Below are positions 14,599 through 21,879 of a DNA stretch of 21,879 nt, in pieces (within the stretch, counting starts at the first letter, position 1; each line of letters opens with the position of its first letter). The notes under the pieces are model-generated. The model was not told the DNA's origin. It did not search any database and worked only from the letters and a program-made list of their open reading frames with translations. The stretch is from Burkholderiaceae bacterium. Its GTDB lineage: Bacteria > Pseudomonadota > Gammaproteobacteria > Burkholderiales > Burkholderiaceae. Position numbers and translations under genes: made by a program. The DNA lies in contig CANISN010000005.1 in assembly GCA_947470165.1 (NCBI GenBank), positions 1 through 21,879 on the forward strand. Direction: 5' to 3'.

Positions 14599-15735
14599 AT
14601 GCAAAATACCCTCGCCCCTACAGAAGAAATTGTTGCTGAGCTCAAAGCCGGCAAAATGGTTATTTTGGTTGATGAAGAAGATCGTGAGAATGAAGGCGAT
14701 TTAGTACTAGCAGCGGATCACGTTACAGCGGAATCCATTAATTTCATGGCTAAGCATGGTCGTGGGCTCATTTGCCTTACCTTGACACGCGAGCGTTGCC
14801 AACAACTCAACCTCCCATTGATGGTCAGAGATAACGGCACTTCTATGGGAACGAATTTCACTGTTTCCATTGAAGCGGCGAGTGGTGTCACTACTGGTAT
14901 TTCGGCAGCCGATCGCGCCCATACGATTAAAGCGGCAGTTGCTCCAAACGCTAAACCCAATGACCTAGTTCAGCCAGGGCATATCTTCCCATTGATGGCT
15001 CAACCTGGTGGCGTCCTAATTCGATCAGGTCATACAGAAGCAGGTTGTGACTTATCAGTAATGGCTGGCTGTTCACCTACCGCTGTGATTTGCGAAATCA
15101 TGAAGGATGATGGCAGTATGGCCCGCTTACCAGATCTGTTTGAGTTTGCCAAAGAACATCAATTGAAGATTGGCAGCATTGCTGATCTTATCCAATATCG
15201 CAGTCAACATGAAAGCATCGTAGTACGTGAAGGGAGCCGTGAATTTAATACTCCTTGGGGGAAATTCCAAGGCGTAATTTATCGCGATACGCCAAGCTCT
15301 TGCATTCACCTCGCCTTAGTTCATGGCAAGCCCACTGAAACGGAAGAAACTCTCGTACGAGTTCATGAACCAGTTACCGTATTGGATTTCTTGGATGCTC
15401 ATGTCAGCACCCACTCATGGCCTCTTGCTCAAGCACTGCAAAAATTGGCAACAGCTCCAGCTGGCGTTGCTGTACTTTTAAATGCTTCGGGAGTGGCAGC
15501 ACCTAACGACGTCGATTGGCTTGCGCAATTTCACAAACTTAACGACTCCCAATCCGAAGAGACTGCAAAGCCCTTAGCTCGCAAAACGGATTTCCGCAGC
15601 TACGGTATCGGCGCTCAAATTCTCAAAGATATTGGTGTTGGCAAAATGCGCTTGCTTGCCAACCCAAATCCTGTACCAAGTCTATCGGGTTACAAACTCG
15701 AAGTGACTGGCTACACCCCATTCAAACCTAAGTAA
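14599..15735 (+). CDS. ribBA: 3,4-dihydroxy-2-butanone 4-phosphate synthase with degenerate GTP cyclohydrolase II-like domain
   Basis: The N-terminal domain (about 1-200) converts ribulose 5-phosphate to the four-carbon unit used by RibH. It has EDRENEGD at 27-34, PGHIFPL at 126-132 and GHTEAGCDL at 144-152. The C-terminal part (about 205-378) is GTP cyclohydrolase II-like, with [31 protein letters not shown] and a closing strand. It lacks the zinc cysteine cluster and the HRQEGR-type catalytic segment, so it is probably inactive as RibA, as in several betaproteobacterial RibBA proteins. GAGGG at 14592-14596 is a good ribosome binding site for ATG 14599. ribH begins 19 bases after the stop. 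Confidence 0.94.
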   Translation: MQNTLAPTEEIVAELKAGKMVILVDEEDRENEGDLVLAADHVTAESINFMAKHGRGLICLTLTRERCQQLNLPLMVRDNGTSMGTNFTVSIEAASGVTTGISAADRAHTIKAAVAPNAKPNDLVQPGHIFPLMAQPGGVLIRSGHTEAGCDLSVMAGCSPTAVICEIMKDDGSMARLPDLFEFAKEHQLKIGSIADLIQYRSQHESIVVREGSREFNTPWGKFQGVIYRDTPSSCIHLALVHGKPTETEETLVRVHEPVTVLDFLDAHVSTHSWPLAQALQKLATAPAGVAVLLNASGVAAPNDVDWLAQFHKLNDSQSEETAKPLARKTDFRSYGIGAQILKDIGVGKMRLLANPNPVPSLSGYKLEVTGYTPFKPK

Positions 15736-15754
15736 TCCGTATTTAAAGATCATT

Positions 15755-16270
15755 ATGAACACAACAAATAACGAGCAGACTGTTGACGTATTAGCGGCCG
15801 ATTTAAATGGGCAAGATCTACGCGTTGGTATTGTACAAGCCCGCTTTAACGAAGAGCATTGTGTTGCCCTCACCACTGCTTGTATTGAGGAATTAATCAA
15901 ACTAGGTGTTTCCCAATCTGAGATCAAGCTTGTTACAGTTCCAGGTGCACTCGAGATTCCGTTCGCACTGCAGAAACTTGCGGAGACAGGCGAATTTGAT
16001 GGCTTAGTGGCTCTGGGTGCAGTCATTCGTGGCGAAACATATCACTTCGAACTAGTCTCCAATGAATCTGCTGCTGGCATCACCCGCATCTCTATCGAAT
16101 CTGGACTACCGATTGCAAATGGTGTGCTTACTTGTGACACCGACGAGCAAGCTCAAGTGCGCGTCCACGTCAAAGGTGCAGACTGCGCTAGAGCTGTTGT
16201 TGAAATGGCTAATCTTGCGCTAGCCCTTACTCCTGATATTGATTTTGAGATCAATAACGCACAAGAGTAA
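15755..16270 (+). CDS. ribH: 6,7-dimethyl-8-ribityllumazine synthase
   Basis: RibH condenses the RibBA butanone phosphate with the RibD-derived pyrimidine to form lumazine, the substrate of RibE. The 171-residue protein has GIVQARFN at 25-32, [13 protein letters not shown] at 61-73 and [12 protein letters not shown] at 88-99, with the probable catalytic histidine H97. A roughly 20-residue N-terminal extension precedes the core fold. It lies between ribBA and nusB with 19- and 17-base gaps, in the usual betaproteobacterial ribBA-ribH-nusB order. Confidence 0.97.
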   Translation: MNTTNNEQTVDVLAADLNGQDLRVGIVQARFNEEHCVALTTACIEELIKLGVSQSEIKLVTVPGALEIPFALQKLAETGEFDGLVALGAVIRGETYHFELVSNESAAGITRISIESGLPIANGVLTCDTDEQAQVRVHVKGADCARAVVEMANLALALTPDIDFEINNAQE

Positions 16271-16287
16271 TACCTTAGATAAAGTAC

Positions 16288-16797
16288 ATGACTAAAAATA
16301 CCTCTACAACATCAGTACCTGCAAACAGCCCTACCAGCAGTGCACCTAAGCGCTCTCTGACACCACGACGTCGTGCCCGTGAATATGCCCTGCAAGGCGT
16401 GTATCAAAGTTTAGTGATGCGTCGTGCAGGCAGCTTACCCAATGCAGCCACGATTGCCAAACAACTGGCTGAGGATCCTGGCTTTCGACGTTGTCAACTA
16501 GATTTGTTTCAGGGAATCTTCGCAGGCGTCTTAGAGCGTACCGATGAATTAGAGGGCCTCATTACCCCAGCCCTTGATCGCCCTATTAATGAACTCTCTC
16601 CTGTTGAGCATGCGGCCCTTTTAATTGGCACCTACGAATTAGCAATGGATATAGCGGTTCCCTATAAAGTCGCAATTAATGAAGCGGTAGAGCTTGCTAA
16701 GACCTTTGGTGGCACTGATGGTCATAAGTATGTCAATGGTGTACTTGATCTCTTAGCGCAAAAATTACGTGCTACAGAAGTTCAAGCTAAGACCTAG
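16288..16797 (+). CDS. nusB: Transcription antitermination factor NusB
   Basis: NusB binds boxA RNA with NusE (S10) to promote rRNA antitermination. The 169-residue protein has a Ser/Thr/Pro-rich N-terminal extension of about 25 residues, then RRRAREYALQGVYQ, LDRPINELSPVEHAALLIGTYEL, VPYKVAINEAVELAKTFGGTDGHKYVNGVLD, the conserved all-helical NusB core. It is the last gene of the ribBA-ribH-nusB unit and converges with trmB; the 14-base gap after it holds no clear terminator. Confidence 0.97.
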   Translation: MTKNTSTTSVPANSPTSSAPKRSLTPRRRAREYALQGVYQSLVMRRAGSLPNAATIAKQLAEDPGFRRCQLDLFQGIFAGVLERTDELEGLITPALDRPINELSPVEHAALLIGTYELAMDIAVPYKVAINEAVELAKTFGGTDGHKYVNGVLDLLAQKLRATEVQAKT

Positions 16798-16811
16798 TAT
16801 CACTTGCTAAA

Positions 16812-17597
16812 TTATTTTTTCCTGTAAACCAAATCCCAAACTCCATGACCCAGCTTGAGGCCACGATACTCAAATTTGGTAATCGGTCGATAAGCAGGTC
16901 TCTCAACGTATCCCGCCTGCCTTGAATACAACTGTTCTAAGTTAGGCTTAAATTCCTTAGTCGATTCACCTTCTTTTGCCGCATCCTCAGTAGTAAAGGT
17001 TTCAATTTGCACTTGCTCCAAGGAGGTATTGATTAATGCGGGCTCACTATTTAATACTAAGAGCATTTGCTCAGCATAGTTATGCCAGTCAGTCGCCAAA
17101 TGCAAATACGCATCTGGCTTTAAGCGTGAAGCTAATAACTTTACAAATTCCGCCTGAATAAGTCGACGTTTATGGTGGCGTTTCTTATGCCAAGGATCAG
17201 CAAAGTAAATATGAATTCCATCCAAAGAGTTATGCGCAAGCATTTTTTCTAGAACCTCAACAGCATCATGACGAATCAAGCGCAGATTAGTAAGATTATC
17301 TTCACCAATCAGCTTGAGTAAAGCGCCAATACCTGGAGGGTGCACTTCAATTGCCAGAAAATCATCCACCGATCGTAAGGCAGCGATTTTGGCTGTAGTT
17401 TCACCCATACCAAAACCAATCTCTAATATTTTAGGATTTGAAGATCCGCCAAATACGTTCTGAAGATTTAGTTCTTTTTCCTGAAATGGTATTAAAAACT
17501 TTGGGCCTAGCTCACCAATAGCGCGCTGTTGTCCAGCGGTAGTTCTGCCTGCCCTTAAAACAAAAGAGCGAATCCGATCAGACCTAATAAGGTTCAT
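16812..17597 (-). CDS. trmB: tRNA (guanine-N7)-methyltransferase TrmB
   Basis: TrmB methylates G46 of tRNA with S-adenosylmethionine. From ATG 17597 it is 261 residues. An upstream ATG at 17645 would add 16 residues and overlap the preceding gene by 25 bases; the shorter form starts close to the conserved [13 protein letters not shown] and is preferred. The SAM-binding motif [10 protein letters not shown] is at 57-66, followed by AIEVH (E84), RHDAVE (D111), and the family signature [14 protein letters not shown] at 132-145. The C-terminus has [19 protein letters not shown]. Confidence 0.95.
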   Translation of the reverse strand: MNLIRSDRIRSFVLRAGRTTAGQQRAIGELGPKFLIPFQEKELNLQNVFGGSSNPKILEIGFGMGETTAKIAALRSVDDFLAIEVHPPGIGALLKLIGEDNLTNLRLIRHDAVEVLEKMLAHNSLDGIHIYFADPWHKKRHHKRRLIQAEFVKLLASRLKPDAYLHLATDWHNYAEQMLLVLNSEPALINTSLEQVQIETFTTEDAAKEGESTKEFKPNLEQLYSRQAGYVERPAYRPITKFEYRGLKLGHGVWDLVYRKK

Positions 17598-17620
17598 GGA
17601 AGACTTGTATTTATCTAAAG

Positions 17621-18079
17621 TTATTTTGGGAAAGGTGTATTCCATCCAGCGGATCGATAAGCATAAACTACCTCACCAAGCACGATAGAAAGTGAAGTCA
17701 TAAAGGAAATTAAGCCAAGAACGAAAGTCCAAATGACATAAGTAGCTTGCAAGGAGCGAACTGCGCCGGCCTGAAAGAAGAATAACTCCAATACCGTTAA
17801 GGAAATAAATACTCCACTCAATACATCAAAAAAGATTGCAGCAGTACATAGGCGACCTCGGGTTTTAGCCTCATTTGCTTCTCTCTTCATGTAATTCAAG
17901 ATAACTTGGTCTTCAATGTTGCCAACTTGAATCTGATGCTGAATTGCGCGCATACGATCAACTGACCTAGCTAGACGTGCCGAAATCGCATTAATGAGAG
18001 TTGCTACTGCAGTCAATAAAAATACTGGGGCAAGTGCCAGTTGAATATTGTTTGTAATTGCATCTATTGATACATCCAT
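17621..18079 (-). CDS. DUF2721 family membrane protein
   Basis: From ATG 18079 the protein is 152 residues. An earlier ATG at 18136 would overlap the uppP stop and add 19 residues without family features. It begins with an amphipathic helix and the DUF2721 signature [31 protein letters not shown]. Three membrane segments are visible (about 12-34, 78-103 and 111-135), with a charged cytoplasmic-type loop (about 35-77) between the first two. The function of the family is not known. It lies between uppP and trmB on the same strand and may share their transcript. Confidence 0.85.
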   Translation of the reverse strand: MDVSIDAITNNIQLALAPVFLLTAVATLINAISARLARSVDRMRAIQHQIQVGNIEDQVILNYMKREANEAKTRGRLCTAAIFFDVLSGVFISLTVLELFFFQAGAVRSLQATYVIWTFVLGLISFMTSLSIVLGEVVYAYRSAGWNTPFPK

Positions 18080-18119
18080 AAGAATTTCAGTCAATCTATA
18101 TTTATATTTGAGCGAGGTC

Positions 18120-18965
18120 TTAATGAGACCAAGCAACTAAACCACCATAAGCAGTGATGAGAACTAACAGACCAAAGACAATACGATACCAAGCAAAAGG
18201 AATAAAGTTATGCCTAGCGACATAATGAATCAACCAGCGTACACAAATAAAGGCTGAAATGAACGCTGAAATAAATCCAACCATAATCGCCCAGGTAAAG
18301 TCACCAGATAACGAAACGGGATTCTTCCAAAGCTTGAGCAACTCATAAGTGGTAGCACCACCAATCACTGGGATAGCCAAGAAGAATGAAAACTCAGTTG
18401 CTACGGAACGCGGAAGACCAAAGAGCATGCCGCCAATAATAGTTGCCCCTGAACGTGATGTTCCTGGGATCAAGGCAGCACATTGAGCTAGGCCCACCTT
18501 TAAAGCGTCTAAAGGAGTTAAGTCATCAATCGACTGAATACGATTTTTTACTGGAATAGTTTTTTGTTGTCGGCGCTCAGCCCAGAAAATAATCAGAGCA
18601 CCTACTATGAAGGCAGTGGCAACCGGGATGGGAGAGAATAAGACCGCCTTAATATATTTACCAAAGATAAACGCCAAGACCATTGCAGGAATAGAGGCAA
18701 TCAATAAATTGATAACAAAGCCACGTGAGATAGAGCTTGTCTTAATGGTCGACACTACATTCCAAAGTTTCTCTCGGAACTCCCAGCAGACCGCTAAAAT
18801 GGCTCCAAACTGAATAATGACCTCGAAGGCCTTACCTCGCTCATCATTAAAGTTGAGCAGATCCCCCACCAGTATCAGGTGGCCCGTACTGGAGATTGGC
18901 AAAAACTCAGTTAAACCCTCAACTACCCCAAGTAGCAAGGCCTTGCCTAGTAAGATTAGATCCAT
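18120..18965 (-). CDS. uppP: Undecaprenyl-diphosphatase UppP (BacA)
   Basis: UppP dephosphorylates undecaprenyl diphosphate to regenerate the lipid carrier for peptidoglycan and O-antigen synthesis. The 281-residue integral membrane protein has the two family motifs: [15 protein letters not shown] at 16-30 (E17 and E21) and [10 protein letters not shown] at 167-176 (R171). It has about eight hydrophobic segments. A TATAAAAT-type -10 sequence lies a few bases before the ATG on its strand, giving a very short leader. It is divergent from the TolC-family gene. Confidence 0.97.
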   Translation of the reverse strand: MDLILLGKALLLGVVEGLTEFLPISSTGHLILVGDLLNFNDERGKAFEVIIQFGAILAVCWEFREKLWNVVSTIKTSSISRGFVINLLIASIPAMVLAFIFGKYIKAVLFSPIPVATAFIVGALIIFWAERRQQKTIPVKNRIQSIDDLTPLDALKVGLAQCAALIPGTSRSGATIIGGMLFGLPRSVATEFSFFLAIPVIGGATTYELLKLWKNPVSLSGDFTWAIMVGFISAFISAFICVRWLIHYVARHNFIPFAWYRIVFGLLVLITAYGGLVAWSH

Positions 18966-19015
18966 AGTGGCAATTTTATAGGTAGATGAAAGCGAGATTA
19001 GAATTTGGCAAATTG

Positions 19016-19049
19016 AGGCCTAATTAAGACGCTTTACTTAAATAAGCCT
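19016..19049. repeat. Imperfect inverted repeat in the uppP/tolC divergent region
   Basis: AGGCCTAATTAAG (19016-19028) and CTTAAATAAGCCT (19037-19049) match at 11 of 13 positions as reverse complements, with an eight-base loop. It lies between the divergent uppP and tolC starts, 35 bases before the tolC ATG. A weak promoter for tolC (TTTACT at 19033-19038, CATAGT at 19057-19062) overlaps the right arm, so an operator is possible. The sequence is AT-rich. Confidence 0.35.
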
Positions 19050-19083
19050 TAAACTTCATAGTACAAAAACGTAACTGAATCAG

Positions 19084-20700
19084 ATGACCTCACCCCGTTT
19101 CCACCACTCTCAGCTAGGTATCCTAGCTTTAATCCTAGGACAGGCGCTCGGACTCAGCGTGATCTCATTCAGCACATTTGCACAAGCCCCCAATGGGGCA
19201 AAGTCATCACTGCCCACCCCAATCAGCGCTCAATCATTGCTCGGGCTGGAAGCACCACCTCAAATAGCCATTGCTCCAAAGCAGGCTATCCCCACAAATG
19301 GTGCCCCCTCAAATCTCACTGGGAGCAGTGCAAGCAATACTGGACAAGCCTCAGATCTCATTCGCCTATATCAAGAGGCGGCTTTTAGCGATCCTATATT
19401 GAATGCCGCCCGCTTTAACTATCAAGCTAGCAAAGAATTGTATTGGCAAGGCCTTTCATTATTGTTGCCACAGGCAAATGCAACTCCAATTGGGACGAGA
19501 TATTACCAGCACGCTACTAATAGTTCGGCACTCACAAGCTATTCAGGTAACTCTCGTGTTTTCGATCAAAAGGGTTACACAGTCACCCTAACTCAACCCG
19601 TTTTTAATATTGCGGCATTTGAGGCTTCCAATCAAGGCGATCTTAACTCCAAGCTTGCGGATATGCGTTTTTATTTAGCACAGCAAGATTTAATTATTCG
19701 CGTTTCACAAGCTTATTTTGATGCGCTTACAAGCCAAGATAATGTGGAACTCTTTCGCAATAAAAAAAGTCTAATTAAGCAGCAACTCGAAGTTGCGCAA
19801 GCCAAGTTTGATGCTGGTCTTGCCACTATTGTTGATGTCAATACCGCTCAAGCGGCATTTGATCTTGCCAACTCTCAAGAAATTGGGGCTCAAGCTGATC
19901 TTGTAGTGAAGCGAGGCGTTTTAGAACAATTGGTTGCTCGACCAGTCGGAGCTTTAAAGCCGCTTACCAAGGAGGCCAAGATTGATGGAGTTCTTAAAGA
20001 CCTTCACTCTAAAACCAAAGACAATAATGGCGTTCAGATTGCTGATAGCGTCAACCCAAAATTGCCAAAAGGGCAAACTCTAGATGACTGGATAAACCAA
20101 GCAGAAACTGCAAACTTCAATGTACTGGCGAGCCAACTGTCAGTCAGCCTCGCTGAAAGCACATACCGAGGTTCTCAAGCGCTCAACTATCCCTCCGTGA
20201 ATTTCGTCGGAACAGCTGGTTACAGCACCGCAAATGGCAGTGCCAATAGCTATACTCCTTCAAATACCAATATCTATAACAACACCGTTGCGCTTCAAAT
20301 GACCATCCCATTAGTATCCGGGGGATTTAATAGCTCCATCATTCGTCAGAACGCAGCTCTTCTTGATGCTGCAAAGGCGAATTACGACAACGCCCGTCGT
20401 ACCGCAGCCCAAAATACACGTGCTGCATTTACCGGCTTCTACGGCGGCCTCGCAAGCGTCAAAGCCTATGAGGCTGCAGAGCGCTCATCCAGCTCAGCTC
20501 TGGAATCTAGTAAGTTGGGGTTCCAGGTAGGAACATTGATTAATATTGATGTATTGATTACATTAGATACTGTCATTACTACACGCTCACAATTGCAGCA
20601 AGCGCGTTACAGCACGATTCTCAATGCAATTAAGTTAAAAGCCCACGCTGCTGCATTGTCAGATGAAGATCTGATTTCTATTAATACTTTGCTGCGCTAA
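19084..20700 (+). CDS. TolC-family outer membrane efflux/secretion channel
   Basis: This 538-residue protein has a signal peptide (1 to about 33-35, ending STFAQA) and a Pro/Ala/Ser-rich linker (about 36-90). A TolC/OEP fold follows, starting DLIRLYQEAAFSDPILNAAR, in which two repeated halves each contribute helices and beta strands. Recognisable pieces are GYTVTLTQPVFN, SQAYFDALTSQDNVEL, AKFDAGLATIVDVNTAQAAFD and the second-half equivalents VALQMTIPLVSGG and TRAAFTGFYGG plus GTLINIDVL. It would form the outer-membrane part of a tripartite efflux pump or type I secretion system, whose inner-membrane and adaptor parts are not in this window. The signal peptide and linker make it longer than a typical TolC. 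Confidence 0.9.
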   Translation: MTSPRFHHSQLGILALILGQALGLSVISFSTFAQAPNGAKSSLPTPISAQSLLGLEAPPQIAIAPKQAIPTNGAPSNLTGSSASNTGQASDLIRLYQEAAFSDPILNAARFNYQASKELYWQGLSLLLPQANATPIGTRYYQHATNSSALTSYSGNSRVFDQKGYTVTLTQPVFNIAAFEASNQGDLNSKLADMRFYLAQQDLIIRVSQAYFDALTSQDNVELFRNKKSLIKQQLEVAQAKFDAGLATIVDVNTAQAAFDLANSQEIGAQADLVVKRGVLEQLVARPVGALKPLTKEAKIDGVLKDLHSKTKDNNGVQIADSVNPKLPKGQTLDDWINQAETANFNVLASQLSVSLAESTYRGSQALNYPSVNFVGTAGYSTANGSANSYTPSNTNIYNNTVALQMTIPLVSGGFNSSIIRQNAALLDAAKANYDNARRTAAQNTRAAFTGFYGGLASVKAYEAAERSSSSALESSKLGFQVGTLINIDVLITLDTVITTRSQLQQARYSTILNAIKLKAHAAALSDEDLISINTLLR

Positions 20701-20725
20701 GAACTAGGTAATAAATAGGAAAAAA

Positions 20726-21757
20726 TTAAGCTTTCTTCAGAAGCTTTAGAGAGGCATCAAGAACTTCTTGAACACTTGGTGGATTTTGAATATCGCCCAC
20801 ATTAGCAATTCGATCAGACCAATAACCCTCAGTCTTCCAGCGTGGTGAATCGCAATAGATTTCGACTGTCGGCTTGTCCAGCACTGCTGCTAAATGAGTC
20901 AGGCCAGTATCCACTCCAATCGTTAAGTTAGCCCCAGCAATGACTGAGAAAGCATCCTCAATAGAAAAAGCTGGCGGCACAAAGGCATCTGGAATCTGTG
21001 CAGCTAGAGATTCACTTACCGCTTTCTCCGCAGCGCTGCCCCAGGGAAAAACAACTTGGTAGCCACGGGTAGACAATTCTTTGCCAAAGGAAATCCAATG
21101 ACTATTCGACCAACGCTTAGCCTCTCTGGCAGTCGAATGGAAACATAGTACATAAGGAGTATGTAAGCCTTGAACAGTAGTTTGTGAAATACTCTCAATA
21201 AATTCCTTAGGATAAAACTGTGGGGCATTTGAGCGGTTCAACAATGGCCAATCAAGAGCAGAGCACATCACCCAACGTGATCGGTCAACTGCATGACATT
21301 GAGTCGGAACCTGAGCGGATTGACTATAAAACAATCTCGCCAGCGGCTCATATCCTGAAAACTCAGTGGCATTTGCAAGACCTGTAACCACGGCATCTAC
21401 ATTCTTTTTAGCCAAAGAACATACAATGGCAGACTTCAATAAACCCTGAGTCTCAATTAAGACATCATAAGCAGTTGATTGAAGTGTCTTACGAAAGGCA
21501 AAAAATTCTTTCCAAGTCGACATCTTGAACAGGCTCTTCTTCCAGCGACGTAAACCAAAGGGGATGATGTGATCAATCCCCCTAAAACTATTTTGAGACA
21601 AAAGAGGGGTGAGCAGATGAACATAAGCCTCTTCCACTACCCAATCAATTTGAGCATCCGGTAAATGTGCACGCAAATCCCACACAATCGGCAAGTTATG
21701 AAGCACATCACCAAGAGAGGATAGTTTTACCAACAGTATTTTGTGGGAAGTGCTCAT
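20726..21757 (-). CDS. waaC: Lipopolysaccharide heptosyltransferase I
   Basis: WaaC adds the first heptose to Kdo2-lipid A in the LPS inner core. The 343-residue GT9-family protein starts KILLVKLSSLGDVLHNLPIVWDLRAHLPDAQIDWVVEE, a near-diagnostic heptosyltransferase I beginning. It also has HSTAREAKRWSNSHW at 207-221 and GVDTGLTHLAAVLDKP at 281-296, which binds the ADP-heptose. It converges with the TolC-family gene, 25 bases apart, with only weak repeat structure there. It follows an unidentified gene on the same strand. Confidence 0.93.
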   Translation of the reverse strand: MSTSHKILLVKLSSLGDVLHNLPIVWDLRAHLPDAQIDWVVEEAYVHLLTPLLSQNSFRGIDHIIPFGLRRWKKSLFKMSTWKEFFAFRKTLQSTAYDVLIETQGLLKSAIVCSLAKKNVDAVVTGLANATEFSGYEPLARLFYSQSAQVPTQCHAVDRSRWVMCSALDWPLLNRSNAPQFYPKEFIESISQTTVQGLHTPYVLCFHSTAREAKRWSNSHWISFGKELSTRGYQVVFPWGSAAEKAVSESLAAQIPDAFVPPAFSIEDAFSVIAGANLTIGVDTGLTHLAAVLDKPTVEIYCDSPRWKTEGYWSDRIANVGDIQNPPSVQEVLDASLKLLKKA

Positions 21758-21798
21758 GCGAGCATTATCTTATTTTTTAAAAATAGATCTAAAGTTAG

Positions 21799-21879
21799 TT
21801 AAAACTTAGGCGCCACATCCCACGATAGGCCCGCAGAATCTTTGGCATTCATATTGGGAGTGACGCCCGGCGGCAAAGG
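21799..21879 (-). CDS. C-terminal end of an unidentified gene upstream of waaC (partial)
   Basis: On the minus strand an open frame enters from the right edge and stops at TAA (21799-21801), giving 26 residues ending SAGLSWDVAPKF. The frame, the 41-base spacing to the waaC start and the shared strand make it a likely real gene end. I do not recognise the family, and I cannot exclude a chance open frame of this length. Confidence 0.5.
   Translation of the reverse strand, partial: PLPPGVTPNMNAKDSAGLSWDVAPKF

Noticed and set aside
20729..20752. Paired AAGCTT copies near the end of waaC, between convergent tolC and waaC
   Set aside because: The six-base palindromes are inside waaC coding sequence, the stem is short and no U-run follows, so it is not a convincing terminator.

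Overview
This window reads as a chromosomal core region of a Gram-negative betaproteobacterium. The protein sequences and gene order (exbD-lpxK-Trm112-kdsB-adk; glyA-nrdR divergent from tolQRAB-pal-cpoB; ribBA-ribH-nusB) most resemble the Burkholderiaceae, and the moderate GC content and compact spacing suggest a small freshwater type such as Polynucleobacter. The taxon is an inference from sequence alone; no rRNA or tRNA gene was recognised here.

Layout. 1-2954 (+): the C-terminal end of an ExbD/TolR-like protein, then lpxK, a small Trm112-like gene, kdsB (lipid A and Kdo steps of LPS synthesis) and adk. It is closed by a strong hairpin at 2970-3008 that can end transcription from both sides. 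3030-4747 (-): glyA followed by nrdR. 4822-10256 (+): the Tol-Pal envelope system tolQ-tolR-tolA-tolB-pal-cpoB, then queC. 10292-10876 (+): a compact type II toxin-antitoxin module (Phd/YefM-type antitoxin, RelE-type toxin) with its own promoter, whose last base abuts the stop codon of ribE. 10877-12642 (-): ribD and ribE. 12721-14467 (-): a tightly overlapped set of four type IV pilus minor-pseudopilin genes (PilV-, PilW-, PilX- and FimT/GspH-like) reading towards ribD. 14599-16797 (+): ribBA (with a degenerate GTP cyclohydrolase II domain), ribH and nusB. 16812-18965 (-): uppP, a DUF2721 membrane protein and trmB. 19084-20700 (+): a TolC-family outer-membrane channel. 20726-21757 (-): the heptosyltransferase gene waaC, preceded on the same strand by the 3' end of an unidentified gene.

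How it works together. Much of the window builds or maintains the cell envelope: lipid A/Kdo/heptose synthesis (lpxK, kdsB, waaC), undecaprenyl carrier recycling (uppP), the Tol-Pal trans-envelope motor and an outer-membrane efflux channel. The riboflavin genes are split into two divergent units (ribD-ribE and ribBA-ribH-nusB) with the pseudopilin genes between them.

The parts most worth a second look are: the two pseudopilin genes whose start codons fall at the mature (+1) position with no leader peptide; the toxin-antitoxin module firing directly into ribE with no spacer; the mutually exclusive hairpins between tolB and pal; the near-perfect palindrome in the glyA/tolQ promoter region; and the palindromic ribBA leader that lacks a recognisable FMN riboswitch. 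I saw no clear evidence of an entirely new system. Most genes are well-known families.
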